Assembly (NCBI GenBank): GCA_030673805.1
Contig: DAOVIH010000010.1
Span: 1-20,921 of the forward strand
Direction: 5' to 3'
DNA from: Candidatus Bathyarchaeota archaeon
GTDB lineage: Archaea; Thermoproteota; Bathyarchaeia; Bathyarchaeales; Bathycorpusculaceae
Length of the DNA: 20,921 nt
Below the pieces are notes generated by a model. That model saw only the letters and a program-made list of their open reading frames with translations. It was not told where the DNA came from and ran no database searches. Every line of letters starts with the position of its first letter. Within the stretch, counting starts at the first letter, position 1. Below, one piece after another: positions 6,532 to 14,290 of the stretch. A program made the position numbers and the translations under genes.

Positions 6532-7312
6532 ATTGACTGACTTCCTAGACCTACTCGCATACGATGCAAAGGAAACTTTCTCCAAAGGTTATTACAGTGC
6601 TGAAAAACGAAGAAGTTATTCCAACCTTAGCTTCAGAAAAATGATTCTAGAAAGCAAAGACGTTCCAGTTATCACTGAAGTTAAGGCTGCTTCGCCAGCG
6701 TTGGGCGTAATTACGGAGAAGTTGGAAGCAGGAAAGTTGGCAAAAGCCATGGAGAAAGGGGGAGCTGTGGGCATATCAGTGATAACTGAACCGGAACACT
6801 TCAAAGGGTCCCTATCTTCTTTGGTCGAAGTTCGAAGAGCAGTTAAACTCCCAGTTCTCATGAAAGACATAATCATAAATCCTGAACAGTTGAAAACAGC
6901 TTCAAGAATCGGTGCTGATGCAGTACTGTTGATACAATCCCTCTTTGAAAGAGGATACTGTGAATGCGAAGTTCAGGAAATGATTTGGAAAGCTCACGAA
7001 GTGAACCTTGAAGTCTTATTGGAAACCCACAATGAAAAAGAGTTCCAATCAGCAATAGCAGGTGATGCGGATCTGGTTGGAATTAACAATCGTGACCTTA
7101 GAACATTGAAGGTGGATCTGGGAGTAACCAAGAGAGTTTTGAGTAGAAACGAGTCTGAGGGCAAAATCATCGTTAGCGAAAGTGGATTGAGGACAGCAGA
7201 TGATATTCGTTTTTTAAGTAAATTTGGGGCCCAAGCGTTCTTGATCGGGACAGCAGTAGTGTCAGCCCCCAATGTTGAAGAAAAAGTTAAGGAGTTCGTA
7301 TCAGCCCTATGA
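6512..7312 (+). CDS. trpC: Indole-3-glycerol phosphate synthase (TrpC)
   Basis: Closes the indole ring by decarboxylating carboxyphenylaminodeoxyribulose phosphate. A single (beta/alpha)8 barrel, not fused to TrpF. Active-site elements are ITEVKAASPA (Glu and Lys of strand 1), LMKD (second catalytic Lys), GADAVLLI, LLETHNEKE, GINNRDL and VSESGL, with the phosphate loop AFLIGTAVV near the end. The start is ambiguous. The frame is open from TTG 6482, but homologous sequence begins around 'LTDFLDLLAYDAKETF'. TTG 6512 (12 bases after GGAGGAG) and TTG 6533 (immediately after the trpD stop) are the realistic choices; I give 6512. The stop TGA overlaps the trpF ATG (ATGA at 7309). Confidence 0.93.
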   Translation: MRGWNHRLTDFLDLLAYDAKETFSKGYYSAEKRRSYSNLSFRKMILESKDVPVITEVKAASPALGVITEKLEAGKLAKAMEKGGAVGISVITEPEHFKGSLSSLVEVRRAVKLPVLMKDIIINPEQLKTASRIGADAVLLIQSLFERGYCECEVQEMIWKAHEVNLEVLLETHNEKEFQSAIAGDADLVGINNRDLRTLKVDLGVTKRVLSRNESEGKIIVSESGLRTADDIRFLSKFGAQAFLIGTAVVSAPNVEEKVKEFVSAL

Positions 7313-7962
7313 GAACCGTTAAGGTAAAAATCTGCGGAATCACCCGAAAAGAAGATTTGGAGGCAGCATCAACCGCCGGAACTGACGCTGTTGGATTTGT
7401 GGTAAACACTCCTTTCTCTCCCAGAAACATCTCGCTAGAAAAGGCTGAAAAACTGATTGCACAAGTTCCACCCTTCGTGAAGAATGTCGCAGTTGTGGTT
7501 CCCACAAGCATCAACGAGCTCGTTAAGATCAAAGAAGTACTCGCCCCAGACGTTTTTCAAATCCATGGAGACAACTTGTCTGACTACGCTTCTATTCGAG
7601 CGAAAATTCCACGCACGCTATTGATAAGAGCAATAAACGCAGATCCAAACAGAGCAACTGCTTTAGCCCTTCAAGCATCAAAAGAATATGACACTGTTCT
7701 CGTCGATTCATTTGTAAAAGGAAAGCTTGGTGGAACGGGCATAGTTCATGATTGGGAACTGAGCAAAAGGGTTAAGCAAGCCATACACCCAAAACGGCTG
7801 ATTCTAGCGGGAGGCCTAAATCCCGAAAATGTGGCAGAAGCAATATCAAAGGTTAAGCCTTACGCTGTAGACGTTTCGAGTGGGGTTGAAATAAGCCCGG
7901 GAAAAAAGGACAAGAATAAGGTTAGAGAGTTTATTGAAAACGCAAAGGATGCCCGCATATGA
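7309..7962 (+). CDS. trpF: Phosphoribosylanthranilate isomerase (TrpF)
   Basis: Catalyses the Amadori rearrangement of phosphoribosylanthranilate, between TrpD and TrpC. 217 residues, monofunctional. KICGIT carries the general-base Cys (C9), and D133 in LVDSFVKGKLGGTG is the expected general-acid Asp. FSPRNI, QIHGD, LAGGLNPENV and VDVSSGVE(.)SPGKKD complete the signature and phosphate-binding set. ATG at 7309 overlaps the trpC stop by four bases and its own stop overlaps the trpB ATG (7959) in the same way, so translational coupling is expected through the second half of the operon. Confidence 0.95.
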   Translation: MRTVKVKICGITRKEDLEAASTAGTDAVGFVVNTPFSPRNISLEKAEKLIAQVPPFVKNVAVVVPTSINELVKIKEVLAPDVFQIHGDNLSDYASIRAKIPRTLLIRAINADPNRATALALQASKEYDTVLVDSFVKGKLGGTGIVHDWELSKRVKQAIHPKRLILAGGLNPENVAEAISKVKPYAVDVSSGVEISPGKKDKNKVREFIENAKDARI

Positions 7963-9158
7963 AAAAATTGAGTTATTATCCAGTTAACCGGAAATACGGT
8001 AAATATGGCGGTCGGTTTGTTCCTGAAGTATTGATAGCAGCAGTTAGAGAGCTAGAAGAGACTTACCAGCGAATGAAGGAAGACCCCAATTTCAAGAAAG
8101 AATTGGCGCATTATCTTTCTGATTACGCTGGAAGACCTACACCCTTGTATTATGCAGAAAACCTAACAAAGAAACTTGGGGGTCCTAAAATCTACTTGAA
8201 ACGAGAAGATTTGGCACACGGAGGAGCCCACAAAATAAACAACACGCTTGGGCAAGCGTTGCTTGCCAAGAGAATGGGAAAAAAAAGGATTATTGCTGAG
8301 ACCGGAGCGGGGCAACATGGAGTTGCGACGGCTATGGCTTGCGCTGCATTGGGATTGAAAGCTGAAATATACATGGGTAGCGAGGATATGAAACGCCAAA
8401 AACTCAATGTCTTCAGGATGAAACTGTTGAATGCTGAAGTCCACTCTGTGAACGCTGGTTCTAAGACACTTAAGGACGCCATAAACGAGGCGTTGAGGGA
8501 TTGGGTGACCAACTTGAGAACAACATACTACTTAATAGGGTCTGTTGTGGGGCCACATCCTTACCCAATGATAGTTAGAGACTTCCAAAGTGTCATCGGG
8601 ATCGAGCTGAAGGATCAGATCCTAAAGAAAGAAGGAGCCCTCCCGGAAGCATTAGTCGCTTGTGTCGGAGGAGGAAGCAATGCTATAGGCACTTTTTATC
8701 CTTTTTTGGATAACTCACTGGTCAAAATGTATGGGGTTGAAGCTGCAGGCCAAGGATTAGCGTCTCAGAAACACGCAGCGTCTCTTAGCGCAGGATCAGA
8801 AGGGGTCTTTCATGGCATGCTGAGCCACGTTCTTCAAAACAACGAAGGACAAATACAAAATACCCACAGTATCTCAGCTGGTTTGGATTATCCAGGAGTC
8901 GGCCCAGAACATTCTTTCCTAAAAACTGTTCAGAGAGTTGAATATGTCACTGCCACTGATGAAGAAGCTGTGAACGCTTTTCAAGTGTTATCAGAAGAAG
9001 AAGGCATAATCCCAGCTTTGGAATCGTCACATGCACTTGCATTTGCCATGAAACACGCTCATAAGACTAATAACAAAGGATCGATCGTTGTCACCCTATC
9101 TGGCCGTGGAGATAAGGATGTTGAGGTTGTAGCTAACTGCCTTGAGGTGAAAAAATGA
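7959..9158 (+). CDS. trpB: Tryptophan synthase beta chain (TrpB, type 1)
   Basis: PLP enzyme that condenses indole with L-serine. 399 residues. The PLP lysine is K92 in GGAHKINN, the catalytic Glu is E114 in IAETGAGQHG, the phosphate loop is GGGSNA (237-242), and the C-terminal SGRGDKD follows. The N-terminal 'YGKYGGRFVPEVL' and overall length place it with TrpB1, the form that partners TrpA, rather than with the longer stand-alone TrpB2 of many archaea. The adjacent trpA, joined by an ATGA overlap at 9155, fits an alpha2-beta2 complex with indole channelling. Confidence 0.97.
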   Translation: MKKLSYYPVNRKYGKYGGRFVPEVLIAAVRELEETYQRMKEDPNFKKELAHYLSDYAGRPTPLYYAENLTKKLGGPKIYLKREDLAHGGAHKINNTLGQALLAKRMGKKRIIAETGAGQHGVATAMACAALGLKAEIYMGSEDMKRQKLNVFRMKLLNAEVHSVNAGSKTLKDAINEALRDWVTNLRTTYYLIGSVVGPHPYPMIVRDFQSVIGIELKDQILKKEGALPEALVACVGGGSNAIGTFYPFLDNSLVKMYGVEAAGQGLASQKHAASLSAGSEGVFHGMLSHVLQNNEGQIQNTHSISAGLDYPGVGPEHSFLKTVQRVEYVTATDEEAVNAFQVLSEEEGIIPALESSHALAFAMKHAHKTNNKGSIVVTLSGRGDKDVEVVANCLEVKK

Positions 9159-9988
9159 GACTGATAGGCAAAACTTTCCAGAAACTAAAGAACCACAGAG
9201 ATGGCACACTCGTAGCCTATGTCACAGGAGGAGATCCAGCACCGAAATACACACCAATAATAGCTCAGGCATTGATCGAAGGAGGAGCAGACATACTAGA
9301 GATTGGGATACCCTTTTCTGACCCCATAGCCGACGGCCCAACAATTCAAGCTGCCAGTGTACGTGCTCTAAGAGCTGGAACGACGCCACGTAAAGTTTTG
9401 GAAATTGTGAGGGAAATCAAGAATCAACATAATATCCCGGTGGGAATCTTAACATATTACAATCCAATCTTCAGAATGAAACTGGATAGATTCTTCAGCT
9501 TAGCCTACAAGTGTGGAGTTGACGGTGTTATTGTCCCTGACCTGCCAATCGAGGAAGCAGATGAGTATAGAAGAGTTGCGGAGAGTTTTGGTATAGACAC
9601 AATCTTCCTTGCCGCACCCTCAACCTCCAAAGAAAGGCTGCGAAGAATTGTTGAATGTACAACAGGTTTTCTTTATTTGGTCTCTCACTTTGGCGTAACA
9701 GGAGAAAGAGAAAAGGTTGAAGAAGAAACTATTCAGATGATCAAAAGAGTTATTCCTTTCACAACTGGACGAATACCACTTGCAGTGGGATTTGGAATTT
9801 CGAAGCCGGATCACGCCAGAGTGGTAGTTGAAAACGGGGCTGAAGGCGTTATAGTAGGAAGTGCTTTCGTAAACATAATCAGTGAAAACCAAGGAAAAAT
9901 GTCGAAAATGCTTGATGAAATTAAAGAAAGCGCACGTAGAATTAAAGAGGCTACAATACAAAACTTAGGCATTCACAGCAAAATCTAA
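9155..9988 (+). CDS. trpA: Tryptophan synthase alpha chain (TrpA)
   Basis: Cleaves indole-3-glycerol phosphate to indole and glyceraldehyde-3-phosphate. 277 residues, a TIM barrel. The catalytic pair falls at the textbook positions: E49 in LEIGIPFSDP and D60 in IADGPTIQ. YVTGGDP, LTYYNPIF, GVIVPDLPIEE, FLAAPSTSKERL, YLVSHFGVTGER and AVGFGISKP, with the phosphate loop GVIVGSAFV, follow in order. It is the last gene of the operon. The start overlaps the trpB stop (ATGA). The 62 bases to the convergent protease gene show no clear T-run, so termination is not resolved. Confidence 0.97.
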   Translation: MRLIGKTFQKLKNHRDGTLVAYVTGGDPAPKYTPIIAQALIEGGADILEIGIPFSDPIADGPTIQAASVRALRAGTTPRKVLEIVREIKNQHNIPVGILTYYNPIFRMKLDRFFSLAYKCGVDGVIVPDLPIEEADEYRRVAESFGIDTIFLAAPSTSKERLRRIVECTTGFLYLVSHFGVTGEREKVEEETIQMIKRVIPFTTGRIPLAVGFGISKPDHARVVVENGAEGVIVGSAFVNIISENQGKMSKMLDEIKESARRIKEATIQNLGIHSKI

Positions 9989-10050
9989 AGCAAGTAGCAG
10001 AAAATACCGAATTCCATTCAAGTTGTTGAGGCGAAGTGGTAACCGAAATG

Positions 10051-11220
10051 CTAAACTGGTGGTGGAGGTCTTGCCCCAAGTATTACGTTCACATCTTCTG
10101 TTAATCCGTCTCTTAGGATAGTTATAACTAGGAGCTCCCCCGGCATTGTTTCTTCTGCAAGGTAACTTGCAAGATCATCGTTATTTCTTATGGCGGTGCC
10201 ATTAAGTGCTAAAATAACATCGCCACTGCGAAGTCTACCATCTGAAGGGCCTCCGTTATTGACCTTTTCAATCCTCCATCCGTAAGTGATATCAAGACCT
10301 ATCTCTTGAGCTCGCTTGTAGTTCATGTCTAAGCCAGAAACGCCCAAGTATGAGTGCCCTTGGAAGGTGCCAGTAGTGACTAAAGCGCTAATTTCCCTCA
10401 GAATCGTGTTTGATGACACAGCAAAGCCCAGACCCTGCGAGTTAGAAACTATAGCAGTTGTGATTCCAACCACTTTTCCTGCAAGATTTAGCAATGGACC
10501 TCCTGAGTTACCGGGGTTAATGGGTGCACTGGTTTGTATGATGTTAGCTATTGAAAAATCTCCAGCGTATTCTTCCTCAGTTAGAGTTCTTCCGAGTGCG
10601 CTTACTACGCCGGTGGTCAAAGAACCTACCAAGCCATAGGGATTTCCAATAGCTATTACTTGGTCACCAACCTTTAAGTTGGAAGAACTCACAATTTCGA
10701 TGGGTTGGAACTCGTGGGCTGGAGCAGTAATGTTGAGTACTGCCAAATCTACGTACGGGTCAGTTCCGAGGATTGATGCAAAATAACCGTTCCCATTCGA
10801 AAATGTGATACTTAGACTGTTTGTATCGTGAACAACGTGGTAATTCGTTATTACGACCATAGTGCCTGAAAAATTGTAGATGAAACCGGAAGCTTGAACA
10901 TCTCCACTACTGGTGGTTCCTTGAACCAACACAATCGAATCACGCAAGCTTGCATAAAGCTCGGAAAGGGCGGTAGCGTTCTGGTAGACTGTGATGTTGA
11001 AGCTGTCGCCGCCTCCACTTTGAAAACCTTCAAGCTTTGACACTTGACTTTGCAAAAGTCCAATCTCAGCTCGTAGCAGGTTAGTCTCTTGGTTAATCTC
11101 TTCGAAGGTTACGTAGAAACTAACTATTCCTCCTACAAGCAATCCAGCAACAAACAAAAGCACCAAAAGAGTTGTTGAAGTTTTCTTGTAGCTTTCATCT
11201 AATTCGCTAATCTCAGCCAC
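10051..11220 (-). CDS. Membrane-anchored HtrA/DegP-like serine protease with PDZ domain
   Basis: A trypsin-fold protease of about 389 residues from GTG 11220. That start is chosen because the TATA box at 11246-11258 predicts transcription starting right at it (leaderless). A TTG at 11277 would add 19 residues but lies upstream of the promoter. Layout: short cytoplasmic N terminus; one transmembrane helix (about 16-38, TTLLVLLFVAGLLVGGIVSF); a heptad-rich coiled coil (41-65); the protease domain with H128 (TNYHVVHD), D158 (PYVDLAVL) and S239 (PGNSGGPL); then one PDZ domain (SYLGVSGLD, SGDVILALNG, ELLVITILRDG) and a proline tail. Five N-x-S/T sequons (NIT, NAT, NFS, NIT, NGT) fit a domain facing outside the cell. 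The probable role is surface protein quality control. It converges on trpA. Confidence 0.92.
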   Translation of the reverse strand: MAEISELDESYKKTSTTLLVLLFVAGLLVGGIVSFYVTFEEINQETNLLRAEIGLLQSQVSKLEGFQSGGGDSFNITVYQNATALSELYASLRDSIVLVQGTTSSGDVQASGFIYNFSGTMVVITNYHVVHDTNSLSITFSNGNGYFASILGTDPYVDLAVLNITAPAHEFQPIEIVSSSNLKVGDQVIAIGNPYGLVGSLTTGVVSALGRTLTEEEYAGDFSIANIIQTSAPINPGNSGGPLLNLAGKVVGITTAIVSNSQGLGFAVSSNTILREISALVTTGTFQGHSYLGVSGLDMNYKRAQEIGLDITYGWRIEKVNNGGPSDGRLRSGDVILALNGTAIRNNDDLASYLAEETMPGELLVITILRDGLTEDVNVILGARPPPPV

Positions 11221-11245
11221 CCTTAGAACAAGAATCAAAACAGAC

Positions 11246-11258
11246 TTAAAAATAAAAG
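11246..11258 (-). promoter_or_regulatory. TATA box of the HtrA-like protease gene
   Basis: On the minus strand this reads TTTTATTTTTAAG, 26-38 bases ahead of GTG 11220. The spacing implies a leaderless transcript. The rest of the gap up to the end of purA (11278-11459) shows no gene on either strand. Confidence 0.45.
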
Positions 11259-11459
11259 TTGTGTAGTCTGCCTCCAATTATCTCTCAATAAGCCAGAAGT
11301 GGAAATACAAACAAGAAAGCTAACTGGTCAAACTGTCAATCTAAGCACCCATCGACAATCCTTAGATTCTGACTCGCAGATTTTGGGCTCTTTTTGCTTT
11401 CTTTTCGAATTGCGATATTGAACTTGCAACCGTAATTGAGACAAAATCTGGTGTGATTC

Positions 11460-11466
11460 AAAAAAA
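11460..11466 (-). terminator. Oligo-T terminator of purA
   Basis: Seven T's on the minus strand directly follow the purA stop codon (TAA, 11469-11467). Confidence 0.5.
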
Positions 11467-12474
11467 TTATGGTCTTCGGTCTATTACGTCATTAGCTTCC
11501 GGTCCTGTGCCTATTAGCGTGACTGGGATCCCAGTTTGTTTCTCGATCTTTCCTATGAACTGCTTTCCCTCGTTGGGGAGGTCATCAAAAACCGTAATTC
11601 CTTGGCAATTTGCGAACATGCAATCCAGTTTGGTTACGGCTGCCTGTGTTGCCCCATTTATTCTTGCGTTTTTCTTTGCTAATTCGAAGTTGAATGGAGC
11701 TGAACGTCTGTCTCGACCTGTTCCAGCGGCAGTTTCAAACCATCCTCTCCGTATGGCTTCAGCCTTGGTTAGTTCTCCGGGCATTGGACCTGCTCCAACT
11801 CGTGTTATGAATGCTTTGTATACTATTAGAACGTCGTCCACCCTTGTTGGGCCCACACCTGCTTCGGAGCATATGGCGGCGGCGCCAGTATCACGTCCTG
11901 TTACGTAAGGGTACGTTCCGTGATAAAGGGAAAGCATGAAGCCTTGTGTGCCTTCTAGCAAAACTTTCTTCCCAGAATCTAGGCCTTCGTTAATCTCAGT
12001 CACAGTATCGGCTAAATATGGTTTCAACTCAGAAATGTCCTTGGCAAGTTTTGCTGTTCTTCTCACTCGCTCTTCGATGGCTGGCCCAACGCCTCTTCCG
12101 GTTGTTCCTATGCCTTTCAAGTGGGCACTTGTCCTGTCTTGAAGCGAGTGTTTGGATTCTATTATGGAAGCTTGTGGGTCCACGAATATTCGATCTTGGA
12201 CCTTGGTGAGGGTTATCTCCTCTAGAAGTTTTGCCACTTCAACATTCGAGCCAGGTGCTACCATCAGACGGCATTTCTCATTTACGAATGCAGCAGGGAC
12301 TGCATGAAGCGCATAGCATTTTCCGCCTATCCAAACTGTATGGGCAGCGTTTACTGATCCGGTTCTTACACAAAAGTCCAATTTGTCTTTTAGAGCCAAA
12401 TAGGAAGTAATCTTTCCCTTGCCTTCATCACCCCAGAAGGCACCCACAATAACGGTGCAAGGCATATTGCTCAC
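11467..12474 (-). CDS. purA: Adenylosuccinate synthetase (PurA), short archaeal form
   Basis: Links IMP and aspartate using GTP, the first committed step to AMP. 335 residues against roughly 430 in bacteria, matching the short archaeal class. The P-loop-like GDEGKGK (15-21), GTTGRGVGP (123-131), LLEGTQG (172-178), GTGRDRR (251-257) and the guanine-specifying TKLD (281-284) are all present. The IMP-loop segment reads TGSVNAAHTV where the family usually has GG.NAGHT; the Asn and His are kept. The start is GTG 12474, with an alternative ATG at 12465. A TATA box at 12498-12507 puts the transcript start at about this point, so the mRNA is probably leaderless. A T-run follows the stop. Confidence 0.95.
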   Translation of the reverse strand: MSNMPCTVIVGAFWGDEGKGKITSYLALKDKLDFCVRTGSVNAAHTVWIGGKCYALHAVPAAFVNEKCRLMVAPGSNVEVAKLLEEITLTKVQDRIFVDPQASIIESKHSLQDRTSAHLKGIGTTGRGVGPAIEERVRRTAKLAKDISELKPYLADTVTEINEGLDSGKKVLLEGTQGFMLSLYHGTYPYVTGRDTGAAAICSEAGVGPTRVDDVLIVYKAFITRVGAGPMPGELTKAEAIRRGWFETAAGTGRDRRSAPFNFELAKKNARINGATQAAVTKLDCMFANCQGITVFDDLPNEGKQFIGKIEKQTGIPVTLIGTGPEANDVIDRRP

Positions 12475-12497
12475 AGGTCAGAGAACTCTTCAAGAGT

Positions 12498-12507
12498 TAT
12501 TTAAAAT
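12498..12507 (-). promoter_or_regulatory. TATA box of purA
   Basis: Minus-strand TTTTAAATAA, 24-33 bases upstream of GTG 12474. This spacing leaves little or no 5' leader. Confidence 0.5.
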
Positions 12508-12519
12508 TGTTGGAAAAAA

Positions 12520-12903
12520 CTATTGAAGAACACGGTCTTTGGCTTCAGCATCTATCTTCTTCAAAAGTTTTGTAATCTCTCGTCCTTTGCGCTTCTTTTC
12601 CTCTTTGCTTATGCTCTTGAGCTCGGGGCAAATGCTGTCCACTATTATTCCGTCAATCTCGTCAAAGCACACAGGGTAAAGCTGGCAGCCTAAAGGGCGA
12701 TCATTGTAGGCTTTGCAGAGTTGTTCTTTTACGTCGAAGAAGAAGCAGACACCCTCGTGATTTCGTACCCAGATGTAACCTTCTGAGTCATACTTGGCGA
12801 AAAGTTCTCGCGTCCACCCCTTTTGCTCCAGACGTCTTACATCTGAATTAGTGAGGAGCATTTCTGAAGCTAGACAACAAAGTCCACAACGAGAACAATA
12901 CAT
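12520..12903 (-). CDS. YkgJ-family Cys-rich metal-binding protein
   Basis: 127 residues. It matches the YkgJ (UPF0153) zinc/iron-chelating family: CSRCGLCC at the N terminus (C3, C6, C9, C10), then GVCFFF (C53), LCKAYNDRPLGCQLYPVC (C63, C73, C79) and ICPE (C92). The RP.GC...P core is the family hallmark. The cysteines are thought to hold a metal, and the biochemical role is not established. The C terminus is a Lys-rich helix. ATG 12903 places the first cysteine at residue 3, as is typical. No clear ribosome site is visible. It reads in the same direction as the Sm-like gene 59 bases upstream, and the purA promoter lies just past its 3' end. Confidence 0.85.
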   Translation of the reverse strand: MYCSRCGLCCLASEMLLTNSDVRRLEQKGWTRELFAKYDSEGYIWVRNHEGVCFFFDVKEQLCKAYNDRPLGCQLYPVCFDEIDGIIVDSICPELKSISKEEKKRKGREITKLLKKIDAEAKDRVLQ

Positions 12904-12962
12904 GCGTAATTGTTGTTCTGTGGCTTATTTCAGTATTATGGAAAAACATGAAATGCGTTTTT

Positions 12963-13202
12963 TCAGCCGTTTGGTTGGAACATAAGCATGTTCAATAGTC
13001 TGGCTCTGTCGACGCTCTTTAAAGGCAGACTCATAACGTTCTGGTTTCCATATGGGACGTAATCAACAAAATTGCATTTTCCGAACTCGCCTTTTCTAAG
13101 CCCCGTTAATTGAACGTTTATTATTACTGATCCGTCTTTAAGGTGTAAGTTCACGTTTTTTCCCAAGAAAGATTTAGCGCTATTAAGACTGAAATGTTCC
13201 AT
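12963..13202 (-). CDS. Small Sm-like (SH3-type barrel) hypothetical protein
   Basis: 79 residues. 'FLGKNVNLHLKDGSVIINVQLTGL' followed by 'GKCNFVDY' and 'MSLPLKSVDRARLLN' has the alternating-strand pattern of Sm/LSm-like barrels (a 'G..V.L.LKDG..I.N..L' first half). The classical Sm1 and Sm2 RNA-binding residues are not obvious. I do not recognise a specific family. ATG 13202 is well supported by GGTGA at 13206-13210. That ribosome site overlaps the stop codon of the 45-residue Cys protein upstream, so the two are co-transcribed and probably translationally coupled. RNA binding is a guess from the fold pattern. Confidence 0.65.
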   Translation of the reverse strand: MEHFSLNSAKSFLGKNVNLHLKDGSVIINVQLTGLRKGEFGKCNFVDYVPYGNQNVMSLPLKSVDRARLLNMLMFQPNG

Positions 13203-13205
13203 TTT

Positions 13206-13343
13206 TCACCATTCCAACTCTTTGTCGGCTATTCTGTTCCAGCAATTCCTGCATATTGGCAGTTTTTCGCCCCTAAAGAGAATGTAGAGTTTAATGCTTT
13301 CATTCTCACATTGGTTTCTCCAAGGGTTTCCACAGCGTTCCAA
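13206..13343 (-). CDS. 45-residue four-cysteine (zinc-finger-like) protein
   Basis: A short ORF readily missed by size cut-offs. From TTG 13343 it reads MERCGNPWRNQC, a middle part ending in RGEKLPICRNCWNRIADKELEW, then TGA. Four cysteines (C4, C12, C31, C34; spacing C-x7-C-x18-C-x2-C) could bind one zinc ion. The ribosome site is excellent: GGAGGT nine bases ahead of the TTG. A TATA-like CTAAATAC lies at about 13370-13377. The stop is part of the GGTGA ribosome site of the next gene, three bases before its ATG. Function is unknown; coupling to an Sm-like protein hints at RNA or translation. Confidence 0.65.
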   Translation of the reverse strand: MERCGNPWRNQCENESIKLYILFRGEKLPICRNCWNRIADKELEW

Positions 13344-13514
13344 ACTTAACAAACCTCCTAGTGTATCTCGTATTTAGCTTGATGAAAAGAAGAATTATTA
13401 AAACTGCTTGTGAAGAAACCTACTCATGCTCAGGAGAGAGGGGAGTTAAAATGAAAATGTTTTGGCGCCATAGATGAAGCTACCTGACTTTTTTTGGTGA
13501 AGATCGTTGATAGT

Positions 13515-14060
13515 CTAGATCTTGATTATCTCAGGCGATATTTTTTCCGTAGTTACCCTTAGCAACCCCACCGAGGCCTGGCCTGCAAATGGAGGGATGG
13601 GGTTTGTTGCGCTTCCAGGGTTAATAAACAGTGTGTTTCCCACCCACTTAATGCTGGATCTGTGCGTGTGCCCATAAATGAACACGTCTAATCCTTTCTT
13701 TTTAGCAATCTCTTTCATTTTGCTCATCCCATATAGAACGTTAGGGTTATGCATAACACCGATCTTCCAATCAAAAATCCTCAAAGAATTCATTTTGGGC
13801 AAAGCCCCTGATACTTCAGGTCTATCCATGTTTCCTCGAATTGCCAAAACAGGCGCAAGTTCCTCCAGTTCGTCCAGGACAGCTAACTCAACCAAATCAC
13901 CTGCATGCACAATAAAATCCGCTTTCTCAAAAGTTTCAAAAACAGCTTGTGGAATTTTCCGAGCTCTAACAGGTACATGTGTATCGGATATTAACCCCAC
14001 AGTTTTTACAACATCACCGGCAGATAAATCACGCGAGAGTTGCTTTGGTTCAATATGCAT
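13515..14060 (-). CDS. YfcE/MJ0936-type metallophosphoesterase
   Basis: 181 residues, calcineurin-like fold. Metal ligands in order: GLISDTHVP (D and H), IVHAGDL (D), AIRGNMD (N), GVMHNP (H) and YGHTHRS (H..H), followed by FINPGSATNP. This is the small archaeal/bacterial class that acts as a phosphodiesterase on test substrates; its natural substrate is not clear. Where the family normally has HG in the fifth block, this protein has HN. The N terminus carries about 18 extra residues before the first strand. ATG 14060 is supported by GAGGT eight bases upstream on the minus strand. It is transcribed divergently from the M20 peptidase. Confidence 0.9.
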   Translation of the reverse strand: MHIEPKQLSRDLSAGDVVKTVGLISDTHVPVRARKIPQAVFETFEKADFIVHAGDLVELAVLDELEELAPVLAIRGNMDRPEVSGALPKMNSLRIFDWKIGVMHNPNVLYGMSKMKEIAKKKGLDVFIYGHTHRSSIKWVGNTLFINPGSATNPIPPFAGQASVGLLRVTTEKISPEIIKI

Positions 14061-14290
14061 GAGGCTTGACCTCTTCAGTAGCCTTTTTCATGATTAAGTT
14101 ATGAGTTTATGGATAATAAGCATTTCAAGTTGTAAGTAAGAAAGAGAAGGCAGATTTGCTTAAACGAACGCTATGGAAAAATGTTTTAAGCATAAAACCA
14201 CACTGCGGTTTCATTTTTGGCTGTTGACCAAAAAATAGGAATTCTTAATATGAAAATGGTTATTAAGGTTTGGAGTAGGAGGTTTGTGCT

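Noticed and set aside
13382..13477. A 31-codon plus ORF, with an inner 8-codon ORF after a good GGGGAG, followed by T7 at 13489-13495
   Set aside because: It could be a small transcript, but the peptide has no pattern and there is no second line of evidence.
14193..14226. AAACC/GGTTT hairpin followed by T5 between the divergent phosphoesterase and M20 genes
   Set aside because: No gene ends there on the plus strand, so a terminator has nothing to terminate; the stem is only five pairs.
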